Source of the DNA: an uncultured Acidimicrobiales bacterium | GTDB lineage: Bacteria > Actinomycetota > Acidimicrobiia > Acidimicrobiales > Aldehydirespiratoraceae | Length of the DNA: 15,123 bases | NCBI GenBank assembly: GCA_938091985.1 | Contig: CALKOE010000201.1 | Coordinates: 1-15,123, forward strand | Direction: 5' to 3' | Shown here: in pieces, positions 1 to 7,551 of the stretch | How the letters are laid out: each line of letters opens with the position of its first letter | Position numbering within the stretch: the first letter of the stretch is position 1 | Notes under the pieces: generated by a model | What the model saw: only the letters and a program-made list of their open reading frames with translations | Database searches by the model: none | Told to the model about the DNA's origin: nothing | Made by a program: the position numbers and the translations under genes

Positions 1-1539
1 ATTCTCGAAGTCGATGACGTTGAGGTCCGCTCGATAGCCAGGGGCCAACACGCCGCGGTCGTAGAGCCCGACAGTGCGCGCAGTGTCGCGGGCCTGACGC
101 CGCACCAGGAACTCGAGATCGATCCGACCCTCGGGACGCTCGCGGCCCCAGTGCTGAAGCAACGTCGTGGGGAACGATCCGTCGCAGATGGTGCCGACGT
201 GGGCACCACCGTCACTGAGGGCGGGGACCGTGAAGTCGTGCGTGAGCAGGTCTCGGGTGCCGTTGAGGTTGCCGTGGCCGTAGTTGCTGAATGGGAGCCC
301 CAACATGTTGGTGCCGCCGTTCTTCAGCAGCAGGTCGAGAGCGAATTCGGCAGGGCTGACACCGGCAGCGGCCGCCCGGTTGCGCACGGTCTGATCGGCG
401 GCCGGCTCGTAGTAGGGCGTCTCGCCCATCTCGAACATGATCTCGAACTTCTCGATCAGGCCACCCCCGACCAGGGTCGTCTCCTTGCCGCTCGCCTCGG
501 CCAGCAGGCGGGCCCGACGATCCGGGTCGTTCAACGCGATGACGCGTTCCGCCGGCGCGAGATCGGCCACCTCGGCCCATACCGGATTACGCATGAACGG
601 ATTGAGGGTGCATTCGAAGCCGAGCAACACACCGATCGGGCGAACCGGACACTGTCCGGTGATCTGCAGTCCGTCGGCGCGGGCGCCTTCGATTCGACCG
701 AGTAGATCCTGGTGGAACTCATCACTCTTCGGGCTCTCGACGATCGTGAACGACAGCGGCCGACCGGAGATGGCGCACATGTCGCGAAACATCTGAAACT
801 CACGTTCGCGATCGACGAAGTCCGACACCAGCTGAAACACGCCGGTGCCGCCCATACCGACAGCTTCGGCGATACCGACGAGTTCCTCGGCCGCGGCAGT
901 GAGGGTCGGCGTGAAATCTCCGGTGGAGGTCTTGTGGTTCGACGTGCGACTGGTGGAGAAGCCGAGCGCGCCGGCCGCGATGCCCTCTGCGGCGAGGCGT
1001 CCCATCTCGGCGATGTCTTCCGGCGTGGCGTCTTCCCGGTTGGCGCCGCGCTCCCCCATTACGTGAAGCCGAAGGGCGCCGTGGGGAACCTGTGTCGCGA
1101 TGTCCATGTCCTTCGGACCGTCACACGCTTCGAGATAGTCAGCGAAAGAGTTCCAGCCCCACTTGAGTCCTTCGTGCAGCGCGGCACCGGGGATGTCCTC
1201 GACCCCCTCCATGAGTTCGACCAACTTGTTGTGGTCGGCGTTGTGGACCGGAGCGAAGCCGACACCACAATTGCCGAACACCACGGTGGTGACGCCGTGC
1301 CAGCTCGACGGCTGCATCCGTGTGTCCCACGTGGCTTGGCCGTCGTAGTGCGTGTGGATGTCGACGAAGCCCGGTGCGACGAGCGCTCCGTCAGCATCGA
1401 TCTCGCGAGTGGCGGAGCCACTCACTTCACCGACCTCGGTCACCACGCCGTCGCTGATCGCGACATCTGCGGTGCGGGCCGGGGCGCCGGTGCCGTCGAC
1501 GACGGTTCCGGCCCGGACAATCAGATCATGCTCAGCCAT
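1..1539 (-). CDS. N-acyl-D-amino-acid deacylase-type amidohydrolase (3' end beyond window)
   Basis: Reading the complement from 1539 gives 513 uninterrupted codons that run off the left edge. The N-terminal beta-sandwich segment ends in APGFVDIHTHYDGQ, carrying the HxH metal pair (His62, His64). GNCGVGFAP follows at about 89-97, with the Cys that is a metal ligand in D-aminoacylases. Late in the protein is LSDGGAHVG with the probable catalytic Asp, then the start of the C-terminal sandwich (YRADLNVIDF). These motifs place it in the COG3653 D-aminoacylase branch, cytosolic zinc enzymes that cleave N-acyl-D-amino acids or related amides. The exact substrate cannot be read from sequence. ATG 1539 is chosen because AAGGGG lies 6 nt upstream; an in-frame ATG at 1566 is an alternative. 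The gene is divergent from P450 A, with only about 25-37 nt between the starts, so regulatory sites must overlap coding sequence or each other. Confidence 0.88.
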   Translation of the reverse strand, partial: MAEHDLIVRAGTVVDGTGAPARTADVAISDGVVTEVGEVSGSATREIDADGALVAPGFVDIHTHYDGQATWDTRMQPSSWHGVTTVVFGNCGVGFAPVHNADHNKLVELMEGVEDIPGAALHEGLKWGWNSFADYLEACDGPKDMDIATQVPHGALRLHVMGERGANREDATPEDIAEMGRLAAEGIAAGALGFSTSRTSNHKTSTGDFTPTLTAAAEELVGIAEAVGMGGTGVFQLVSDFVDREREFQMFRDMCAISGRPLSFTIVESPKSDEFHQDLLGRIEGARADGLQITGQCPVRPIGVLLGFECTLNPFMRNPVWAEVADLAPAERVIALNDPDRRARLLAEASGKETTLVGGGLIEKFEIMFEMGETPYYEPAADQTVRNRAAAAGVSPAEFALDLLLKNGGTNMLGLPFSNYGHGNLNGTRDLLTHDFTVPALSDGGAHVGTICDGSFPTTLLQHWGRERPEGRIDLEFLVRRQARDTARTVGLYDRGVLAPGYRADLNVIDFEN

Positions 1540-1576
1540 TTCGATCCCCTTGCGTTCGACGACCATGATGGCAGTG

Positions 1577-2767
1577 ATGAGCGACCAGGCCCAGATCGAT
1601 CTTGCAATGGCCGACGACGACGAGCTCGCCGGTCCGGCATTTCATGCCTACCTGGCGGATCGCCGGGCTGAAGCTGCGCTGGTCGACGCAACGATGCTCG
1701 GAATGTCGGTGAAGCTCATCACGCGCCATGCCGAGCTCGACGCGGCATTTCGCGACGACGAGGGGTTCCCGGCCGGGCCGACCTACGCAACCACGATCGA
1801 GCCCTGTCAGGGGGTGACCTTCGAGTCGACCGACGGCCACGAACACAACGTGTTGCGTGACCTGGCGACCCGAGAACTCCGCGCTCGACCGGTCGCTCGA
1901 TTCGCCGAGCAGGCCATCGCCCCAATCGCCGACGAAATCATCGACGGGTTCATCGCGGATGGCGGCGGTGACCTCGTCGAGTTGTTCACGGCCAAGTTCC
2001 CGTTCTACGTGTTCGGTCGCCGCATGGGACTTCCCGACGATCGACGCGATGACTACTTCGACTGGAGCTTCGACATTCTCGGCTTTCCCGGCGACCCTCA
2101 GCGGGGTCTCGCAGCCGCCGCCGACCTCACGGCCCACGCGGAACCGGCGCTGCAGGCGCGGCGCTCATGCCCGGTCGACGACGACGCTGGGCCCGACATG
2201 CTGAGCTCGATGGTCACCGCTGAGAACCACGGGCGACACCTCGACGACGAGGAGATCCTCTCCCATGTCAGAGCGATCTTCGCGGCCGGCGCGTCGACCA
2301 CCCACCACGGTCTCGGCAACACGCTCTACGCGTTGCTGACCCACCCAGATTCACTGGCCCGGCTTCAGGCAGATTCGGCACTCATCCCCGCCGCCGTCGA
2401 CGAAATGCTCCGATGGGAACCGCCGCTGGGTGTCTTGCCTCGCATCGCCCCGTTCGACACCACCGTGGCTGGCGAACAGGTCCGCGAGGGCCAGTTCGTG
2501 CTGATGGGCATCGCCTCGGCCAACCGAGACGAACGCATCCATGCCGACCCGGATGTCTTCGACATCGATCGCAAGCCCACTCGGGTGCTCACCTTCGGCT
2601 TCGGCTCACACCACTGTCCTGGCACCCATCTCGCGAAAGCGCAGATCGCGATCGGGATCCGTTGCCTGATCCAGCGTCTTCCCGGCCTGAAACTGAACGA
2701 GTCGGCCGCTGCTCGGCCGGTGGGGGCGATTCTTCGTGGACCGCGATCTCTTCCGGTCAGTTGGTAA
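1577..2767 (+). CDS. Cytochrome P450 (P450 A), I-helix acid replaced by Ser
   Basis: A 396-residue soluble bacterial P450 of normal length. The C-helix His-x-x-x-Arg is at 90-94, the I-helix segment AGASTT at 237-242, the K-helix ExxR (EMLR) at 276-279, and the heme loop FGFGSHHCPG at 340-349 with Cys347 as thiolate ligand. Such enzymes insert one oxygen atom into a substrate using electrons from a ferredoxin; no redox partner is encoded nearby. The usual Asp/Glu before the I-helix Thr is Ser240 here, which is uncommon and bears on proton delivery. The start is uncertain: ATGs at 1565, 1568 and 1577 are in frame and none has a clear Shine-Dalgarno site. 1577 gives a typical N-terminus (MSDQAQ). 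The frame is open further upstream, but that would run into the divergent amidohydrolase gene. It converges on the marR gene, whose stop lies 5 nt past this one. Confidence 0.9.
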   Translation: MSDQAQIDLAMADDDELAGPAFHAYLADRRAEAALVDATMLGMSVKLITRHAELDAAFRDDEGFPAGPTYATTIEPCQGVTFESTDGHEHNVLRDLATRELRARPVARFAEQAIAPIADEIIDGFIADGGGDLVELFTAKFPFYVFGRRMGLPDDRRDDYFDWSFDILGFPGDPQRGLAAAADLTAHAEPALQARRSCPVDDDAGPDMLSSMVTAENHGRHLDDEEILSHVRAIFAAGASTTHHGLGNTLYALLTHPDSLARLQADSALIPAAVDEMLRWEPPLGVLPRIAPFDTTVAGEQVREGQFVLMGIASANRDERIHADPDVFDIDRKPTRVLTFGFGSHHCPGTHLAKAQIAIGIRCLIQRLPGLKLNESAAARPVGAILRGPRSLPVSW

Positions 2768-2771
2768 GGGC

Positions 2772-3266
2772 TCAGGCGAAGTCGCCGTTGGCGGCGCGAA
2801 ACCCCGCGAGTGCCTCAGTCACACGATCCCTGTCTTCGGGTTCGAGCCCGTCGAGTCCATAGTCGATCGAAGCCAGTGCCTCGGCCCCCGACTGTGCCGC
2901 CGTTCGGCCCGCCGGCAACAAGCGGGCCAGCACCGTGCGGCCGTCGTCCTCGTGGCGAATCCGGTCCACGAAACCAAGCGCTTCAAGGCGCTGAATCGTG
3001 TTGGTGACGCTGGCGGCATGCACCTGCAGCCGGTCGCCGATCTTGCCCATGGGCAACTCACCCGCTCGGGTGAAGCTGAGCAGAGCCAACACCTCGAATC
3101 GACTGAAGTTGAGATCCAACGGCGCCAAGGCTGCATCGATTCGCCCATGCAGAATCTGATGGGCCCTGGTGATCGCCGTCGCTGCCCGCATGACATCGGT
3201 GCCACCCCAGCCGCGAGTCGCCCAGTTGCGCGCCGCCTCTTCGATGGGATCGAAATCCAGCGCCAT
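2772..3266 (-). CDS. MarR-family transcriptional regulator, divergent from the acyl-CoA mutase operon
   Basis: A 164-residue winged-helix protein. The helical dimer arm covers about 1-50 and the DNA-binding core about 52-118. The core has LSFTRAGELPMGKIGDRL, a recognition helix near VHAASVTNTIQRLE (82-95), and the wing RHEDDGRTVLARLL with the conserved DxR. The C-terminal dimer helices follow. MarR proteins are usually repressors that release DNA when a small ligand binds, and they often control the divergent neighbour, here the mutase operon. An acyl-CoA or organic acid ligand is my inference. The frame is open back to an ATG at 3302. I choose ATG 3266 because a TTGGAC/TAGGGT promoter with a 17-nt spacer would put the transcript start on it, giving a leaderless mRNA. 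An 18-bp imperfect palindrome overlaps that promoter, which suggests autoregulation. Confidence 0.87.
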   Translation of the reverse strand: MALDFDPIEEAARNWATRGWGGTDVMRAATAITRAHQILHGRIDAALAPLDLNFSRFEVLALLSFTRAGELPMGKIGDRLQVHAASVTNTIQRLEALGFVDRIRHEDDGRTVLARLLPAGRTAAQSGAEALASIDYGLDGLEPEDRDRVTEALAGFRAANGDFA

Positions 3267-3293
3267 GACCGCTACCCTATGCGTAGATACTTT
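3265..3293 (+). promoter_or_regulatory. Candidate promoter of the mutase operon
   Basis: ATGACC (3265-3270, matching TTGACA at the central TGAC) lies 17 nt before TACTTT (3288-3293, a TANNNT box). Transcription would begin near 3300, leaving a leader of about 35 nt that carries GGTGA (3323-3327), a Shine-Dalgarno match 7 nt before the mutase ATG. The -10 box is inside the left arm of the palindrome at 3288-3305. Confidence 0.35.
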
Positions 3294-3302
3294 GATGTCC
3301 AA
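3274..3302 (-). promoter_or_regulatory. Candidate promoter of marR, leaderless type
   Basis: Read on the minus strand, a -35 box TTGGAC (3297-3302) and a -10 box TAGGGT (3274-3279) are separated by 17 nt. The expected transcript start falls at about 3266-3267, on the ATG of the regulator. Spacing and the TANNNT core fit actinobacterial housekeeping promoters. The call is from pattern only. Confidence 0.45.
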
Positions 3303-3305
3303 GTA
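3288..3305. promoter_or_regulatory. Candidate MarR operator (18-bp imperfect palindrome)
   Basis: TACTT at 3288-3292 pairs with AAGTA at 3301-3305. Seven of the nine symmetric positions across the 18 bp are complementary. The size and the TACTT..AAGTA arms look like MarR-type sites. It lies in the 68-nt gap between marR and the mutase gene and overlaps both candidate promoters, so one bound dimer could block both directions. Confidence 0.5.
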
Positions 3306-3334
3306 GTTGGAGTGCAGCAGATGGTGACCGCACG

Positions 3335-4963
3335 ATGAGCGACCCGAAAGACGACTGGCAGGCCGACTACGACGAGGCCCGCCTGCGCGACGTTCCGTTC
3401 GAGACGATGTCGGGCGTGCCTCTCGACGCGGTCTACGGCGAAGCCCCCTACCCCGGGCAATACCCCTACACCCGAGGACTCCACGCCGCCGGCTACAGGT
3501 CTCGACTCTGGACGATGCGCATGTTCGCCGGTTTCGGCACCGCCGAAGACACCAACGCGCGGTTCAAGGAACTCCTCCGCGCCGGCGGAACCGGCCTCTC
3601 CACCGCATTCGACATGCCGACCCTGATGGGCCGCGACTCCGATTCGCCCTGGGCGCTCGGTGAAGTGGGTCGAGCGGGCGTTGCGGTCGACACGCTGGCC
3701 GACATGGAAGATCTGTTCGCCGACATCGACCTCAGCACCGTGTCGACCTCGATGACGATCAACGGACCCGCCGCATCGCTGATGGCCATGTATGTCGCCG
3801 TCGGCGAGAAGACCGGCGTGCCCCGTGCCGACCTCGCCGGCACGATTCAGAACGACATTCTGAAGGAATACCAGGCGCAGAAGGAATACATCTACCCGCC
3901 TCGCCCGAGCATGCGCATCGTCACCGACATGGTGAAGTTCACGACCGCCGAGATGCCGAAGTGGCATCCCATTTCGATCTCCGGGTACCACATTCGCGAA
4001 GCTGGCTCGACAGCGGCACAAGAGCTCGCGTTCACCCTCGCCAACGGGTTCGCGTATGTCGAAGCCGCCATCGCCGCAGGCGAAGACATCAACGAATTCG
4101 GCCGCCGGCTCTCCTTCTTCTTCAACAGTCATCTCGACTTCTTCGAGGAGATCGGCAAGTTCCGTGCAGCCCGACGAATCTGGGCCCGCTGGATGAAGGA
4201 GCGCTATGGCGCCACCGACGAGCGCGCGATGATGTGCCGGTTCCACACCCAGACCGCCGGGGTGTCGCTCACCGCAAGCCAGCCCGAGATCAACATCGCC
4301 CGAGTCGCCACGCAGGCTCTCGCCGCGGCACTCGGCGGAACTCAGTCGCTGCACACCGACAGCTTCGACGAGGCACTCGCACTACCGACCGAGAAGGCCG
4401 CTCGCATTGCCCTGCGCACCCAACAGATCGTGGCCCACGAGACGGGCGTGACCAACGTGGTCGACCCCCTCGCCGGGGCACCATTCGTCGAATGGATGAC
4501 CGACGAAATGGAACGCCAAGCCGAAGAGGTGTTCGCTCATCTCGACGAGCTCGGCAACGGTTCGATTCTCGAAGGCGTCTACGCCGGGATCGACAACGGC
4601 TACTTCGTCGGGGAGATCGCCGATGCGGCCTACCGTTTCGAACGCGAGGTCAACGCCGACCGCCGGATCATCGTCGGCGTCAACGCCTTCACCGATGGCG
4701 ACGAAGACACCGTGCCCAATCTGCTGCGCGTCGACCACTCCACCGAGGAGTACCAGCGCAAGCGACTCGACGCCGTCAAGAAGGACCGGAACCAGGAATC
4801 GGTGACCGCAGCGCTCGACCTCATCACCGCCACCGCCGAGGATTCCACGACAAATCTGATGCCTTCGATCATCGATGCCGTGAAGGTCTACGCCACTGAA
4901 GAGGAGATCGCGATGGCAATGGAAAAGGTCTTCGGGACCTACGTCGAAACGGCGATCGTGTGA
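3335..4963 (+). CDS. B12-dependent acyl-CoA mutase large (catalytic) subunit, isobutyryl-CoA mutase type
   Basis: A 542-residue TIM-barrel subunit of the methylmalonyl-CoA mutase family without a fused B12 domain; that domain is the next gene. The N-terminal pattern (WQADYDEARLRD, TMSGVPLDAVYG, YPYTRG) resembles IcmA of Streptomyces. By alignment in memory to Propionibacterium MutB (offset 25), the substrate-defining Tyr89 is Phe64 and Arg207 is Gln182. This Phe/Gln pair marks isobutyryl-CoA/butyryl-CoA mutases rather than methylmalonyl-CoA mutase. Ala91, where 2-hydroxyisobutyryl-CoA mutase has Asp117, argues against that activity. CoA-contact Arg57 and Arg62 and catalytic His219 are kept. 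Unusual positions are His50 for Tyr75, Ala52 for Thr77 and Met63 for Gln88. It would carry out a reversible radical carbon-skeleton rearrangement in the cytosol. It is first gene of an overlapping operon; its TGA shares bases with the GTG of the next gene. Confidence 0.9.
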   Translation: MSDPKDDWQADYDEARLRDVPFETMSGVPLDAVYGEAPYPGQYPYTRGLHAAGYRSRLWTMRMFAGFGTAEDTNARFKELLRAGGTGLSTAFDMPTLMGRDSDSPWALGEVGRAGVAVDTLADMEDLFADIDLSTVSTSMTINGPAASLMAMYVAVGEKTGVPRADLAGTIQNDILKEYQAQKEYIYPPRPSMRIVTDMVKFTTAEMPKWHPISISGYHIREAGSTAAQELAFTLANGFAYVEAAIAAGEDINEFGRRLSFFFNSHLDFFEEIGKFRAARRIWARWMKERYGATDERAMMCRFHTQTAGVSLTASQPEINIARVATQALAAALGGTQSLHTDSFDEALALPTEKAARIALRTQQIVAHETGVTNVVDPLAGAPFVEWMTDEMERQAEEVFAHLDELGNGSILEGVYAGIDNGYFVGEIADAAYRFEREVNADRRIIVGVNAFTDGDEDTVPNLLRVDHSTEEYQRKRLDAVKKDRNQESVTAALDLITATAEDSTTNLMPSIIDAVKVYATEEEIAMAMEKVFGTYVETAIV

Positions 4964-5385
4964 GCGACACGACAACGCCGTCCGGCGGGGAGGACACCAC
5001 AACACGAGTCGTGCTGGCCAAGCTCGGCCTCGACGGTCACGATCGTGGCATCAAGGTGGTTGCCCGGATGCTTCGCGACGCCGGCATGGAAGTGATCTAC
5101 CTCGGCCTGCGCCAAACCACCGACAGCATCGTCGCGGCAGTCGAGCAGGAAGACGCCGATGCGATCGGCCTCTCGATGCACAACGCCGGCCACCTCACCC
5201 TCGGCCCTGCAATGTTGGCCGCCCTCGACGCGGCCGACCTCGACGTGCCGTTGATCATCGGCGGCATCGTCCCCGCCCCCGACCTCCCAATCCTGACCGA
5301 AGCCGGCGTCGCCGCCGTGCTCGGCCCCGGTGCATCCGCCGATGAGGTCGTGCGCACCGTTCGCCGCGTGGTCCACGGCGAGTGA
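4960..5385 (+). CDS. Cobalamin-binding small subunit of the acyl-CoA mutase
   Basis: A 141-residue Rossmann-like B12-binding protein, the size of stand-alone IcmB/HcmB subunits. The signature DxHxxG is DGHDRG at 25-30, with His27 as the lower axial ligand of cobalt. The GG motif is in LIIGGIVP (98-105). The SxL motif that lines the nucleotide-tail pocket reads Ser72-Met73-His74, so the usual Leu is His. It should pair with the large subunit to form the complete mutase. The start is GTG 4960, overlapping the upstream TGA by 4 nt (GTGA). It ends in another GTGA overlap with meaB. Both overlaps suggest translational coupling and matched expression of the three proteins. Confidence 0.9.
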   Translation: MSDTTTPSGGEDTTTRVVLAKLGLDGHDRGIKVVARMLRDAGMEVIYLGLRQTTDSIVAAVEQEDADAIGLSMHNAGHLTLGPAMLAALDAADLDVPLIIGGIVPAPDLPILTEAGVAAVLGPGASADEVVRTVRRVVHGE

Positions 5386-6353
5386 GCCGACCTGATCTCG
5401 CGGCGGCAGAACTGGTCGAGCGCGCCACGAACGGCGACCGCCGCTCCGTCGGGCGGCTGCTGAGTCTGGTCGAACGGGGCGGCGCCGGCGCCGAAGAAAT
5501 CGCCGAGCTCACCCATCTCGAGAGTCACTCGTCTCATGTCATCGGCATCACCGGAGCCCCCGGTGCGGGTAAGTCGACGATGGTGGCGAAGCTCGTTGCC
5601 GCGTGCACCGCAGCCGGACAACGCCCAGCGGTGCTCGCCGTCGACCCATCGTCGCCGCTCACCGGTGGCGCCATCCTGGGCGATCGTGTGCGCATGGCGG
5701 AGGTCGACACCACTGCGTTTATTCGTTCGGTCGCCACGCGTGGCCATGCCGGTGGGCTCGCACTGGCAATACCCGGCGGTGCGCGGGTGCTCGCCGCTGC
5801 CGGATTCGATCCGGTGATCATCGAGACCGTCGGCGTGGGCCAAGTGGAGGTCGATGTCACTGCCGCAGCCGACACGACGGTGGTGGTCGTCACCCCCGGA
5901 ATGGGTGACGCGGTGCAAGCCAACAAGGCCGGTCTCCTCGAAGTGGCCGACATCTTCGTCGTGAACAAAGCGGACCGACCCGGTGCCGGCGACGCCCGTC
6001 GAGATCTCGAACTCATGCTCGAGTTGAGCCACGTCACCGGCCAGGAAGACGAGTCCTATCGACCGCCGATCGTGATGGTGAACTCGCTCGATGGCGACGG
6101 CATCGCCGAGGTCTACGACCTCATCCACACCCATCAGGATCATCTCGTCACTTCCGGGACCCTCCACGATCGTCGTTGTCGTCGCACCCGATTCGAGCTC
6201 GCGAGTCGCGCTGGGCTGCGGTTCGAACGTGTGCTCACATCCGCGCTCGACACGCCAGCGGTCGCCGCAGTGATCGACGACGTCGCGGCCGGAAGAGCCA
6301 CACCGGCGAGCGGACTCGCCGCACTCACAGCAGCTCTCGACGCACCTCTCTAA
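5382..6353 (+). CDS. meaB: MeaB-type G-protein chaperone of the acyl-CoA mutase
   Basis: A 323-residue SIMIBI-class GTPase of the MeaB/ArgK family, normal length. It has an N-terminal helical segment (1-50), Walker A GAPGAGKST (58-66), DPSSP (88-92), GDRVRM (100-105), ETVGVGQVE (148-156) and the guanine-specificity NKAD (195-198). A C-terminal dimerisation arm follows. MeaB proteins use GTP to gate adenosylcobalamin loading into the mutase and to protect or clear inactivated cofactor. Its place in the same overlapping operon as both subunits shows which mutase it serves. The start is GTG 5382 in a 4-nt GTGA overlap. It ends in TAA 10 nt before the second P450. The last 20 residues are Ala-rich and unremarkable. 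Confidence 0.93.
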   Translation: MSRPDLAAAELVERATNGDRRSVGRLLSLVERGGAGAEEIAELTHLESHSSHVIGITGAPGAGKSTMVAKLVAACTAAGQRPAVLAVDPSSPLTGGAILGDRVRMAEVDTTAFIRSVATRGHAGGLALAIPGGARVLAAAGFDPVIIETVGVGQVEVDVTAAADTTVVVVTPGMGDAVQANKAGLLEVADIFVVNKADRPGAGDARRDLELMLELSHVTGQEDESYRPPIVMVNSLDGDGIAEVYDLIHTHQDHLVTSGTLHDRRCRRTRFELASRAGLRFERVLTSALDTPAVAAVIDDVAAGRATPASGLAALTAALDAPL

Positions 6354-6363
6354 CATCACCGCC

Positions 6364-7551
6364 ATGACTCCCGCGACCGACCTGCTCGATCCGACCTGGT
6401 GGCAAGGAGATCCGCAGGCCGACTATCGAGCCCTGCTCGACCACGAGGGGCTGTGGCGCGACGAACGCAGCGGCTTCTGGATGGCGGCGCGCCACGCGGA
6501 CCTTCTGGCCGTGGAACGCGATGACGAAACGTTCGCCAGTCGAGCCGACGGTGGCGGTGCATATCGGGTCAACCCCTCCCCCGGCGAAACGACGATGATC
6601 AGCAAGGACGACCCTGAGCACCTTGCGCAGCGACGAATCGTCAATCGACGATTCACCCCGAAAGCGGTGCGCGACCACACAGCGCACTACACCGAACTTG
6701 TCGACGACCTGGTCACCGGAGCGTGCGCCGAAGTCAGTGATCACGGCCACGTCGAAGTGGTCGACGCGATGGCGGCGCAGCTGCCTTGTCGTGTCACCGC
6801 CGAACTGCTCGGATTCGGACCCGACCTGTGGCGCGAGGTGAAGAGTTGGTCCGAACGTCAGATGCGGATCGACTCAGCGGTGATCGACCCCAGCCTGTTC
6901 GAATCGTTCATCGGCAGCATCCAGGAATGGAGTGCGGTCATGGAAACGGTGCTGCCCGAACGGATGAGCGAGCCCGCCGACGACCTGTTCTCCGACTGGC
7001 TGGCCAGCGGCATGGACGGCGAGACCATGGTGATGGAGACCGGACTCGTCATCGCCGGCGGCGCCGAAACCACGCGCACTGTCATCGCCCACGGGCTGCG
7101 GACCCTCGCCGACCGTCCCGAGATCTGGGAGCACCTGGCGACCGACCCCTCCGCCATCCCGCTGGCGGTCGAGGAACTGATTCGCTGGGTCACCCCACTC
7201 AACAACATGTTTCGCATCGCCACCGTCGACACCGAAGTGGCGGGAACGCACGTCGCGGCCGGCGATCGCATCGCTCTCGTCTACCCGGCCGCCAATCGCG
7301 ACCCCTCGGTGTTCGATCGACCCGATGAGTTCGACATCACCCGCGACCCGAACCCCCACTTGTCGTTCGGGCACGGTGCTCACTTCTGCCTCGGCGCGAA
7401 TCTCGCTCGTATCGAAGTCCGCCTGTTGCTCGAGGCCCTCACCTCACGCGTCACGAATCTCCGAGTGATCACGGAGCCCGACGTCGAACCGAATATCTTC
7501 GCCCGGGCCGTCCGTACCTTCGATCTCGCCTGGGATCAGAGAGCCGCCTGA
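6364..7551 (+). CDS. Cytochrome P450 (P450 B), resembling the CYP142/CYP125 sterol group
   Basis: A 395-residue complete soluble P450. The C-helix DDPEHLAQRR is at 82-91, I-helix AGGAETT at 231-237 with the normal acid-Thr pair, ExxR at 271-274, and heme loop FGHGAHFCLG at 335-344 with Cys342. The pattern LLDPTWWQGDPQADYRALLD and the central FRIATVDTEVAGTHV resemble actinobacterial CYP142/CYP125-like enzymes, which oxidise the terminal methyl of sterol side chains. Family placement is from memory and tentative. It starts 10 nt after meaB, so it probably belongs to the mutase operon, linking oxidation of a branched substrate to acyl-CoA rearrangement. There is no Shine-Dalgarno site. TAACAT (6351-6356), which includes the meaB stop, lies 7 nt before the ATG and could instead give an independent leaderless transcript. 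Confidence 0.9.
   Translation: MTPATDLLDPTWWQGDPQADYRALLDHEGLWRDERSGFWMAARHADLLAVERDDETFASRADGGGAYRVNPSPGETTMISKDDPEHLAQRRIVNRRFTPKAVRDHTAHYTELVDDLVTGACAEVSDHGHVEVVDAMAAQLPCRVTAELLGFGPDLWREVKSWSERQMRIDSAVIDPSLFESFIGSIQEWSAVMETVLPERMSEPADDLFSDWLASGMDGETMVMETGLVIAGGAETTRTVIAHGLRTLADRPEIWEHLATDPSAIPLAVEELIRWVTPLNNMFRIATVDTEVAGTHVAAGDRIALVYPAANRDPSVFDRPDEFDITRDPNPHLSFGHGAHFCLGANLARIEVRLLLEALTSRVTNLRVITEPDVEPNIFARAVRTFDLAWDQRAA

Noticed and set aside
712..1671. Plus-strand open frame of 319 codons opposite the amidohydrolase
   Set aside because: The minus strand carries D-aminoacylase motifs over this whole stretch.
3272..4354. Minus-strand open frame of 360 codons opposite the mutase
   Set aside because: Same shadow effect; the plus strand encodes an unmistakable mutase.
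5097..6365. Long minus-strand open frame of 422 codons opposite the B12 subunit and meaB
   Set aside because: It lies wholly over recognised genes. Its His/Arg/Asp-rich product has no motif; it is the usual antisense shadow of GC-rich codon use.
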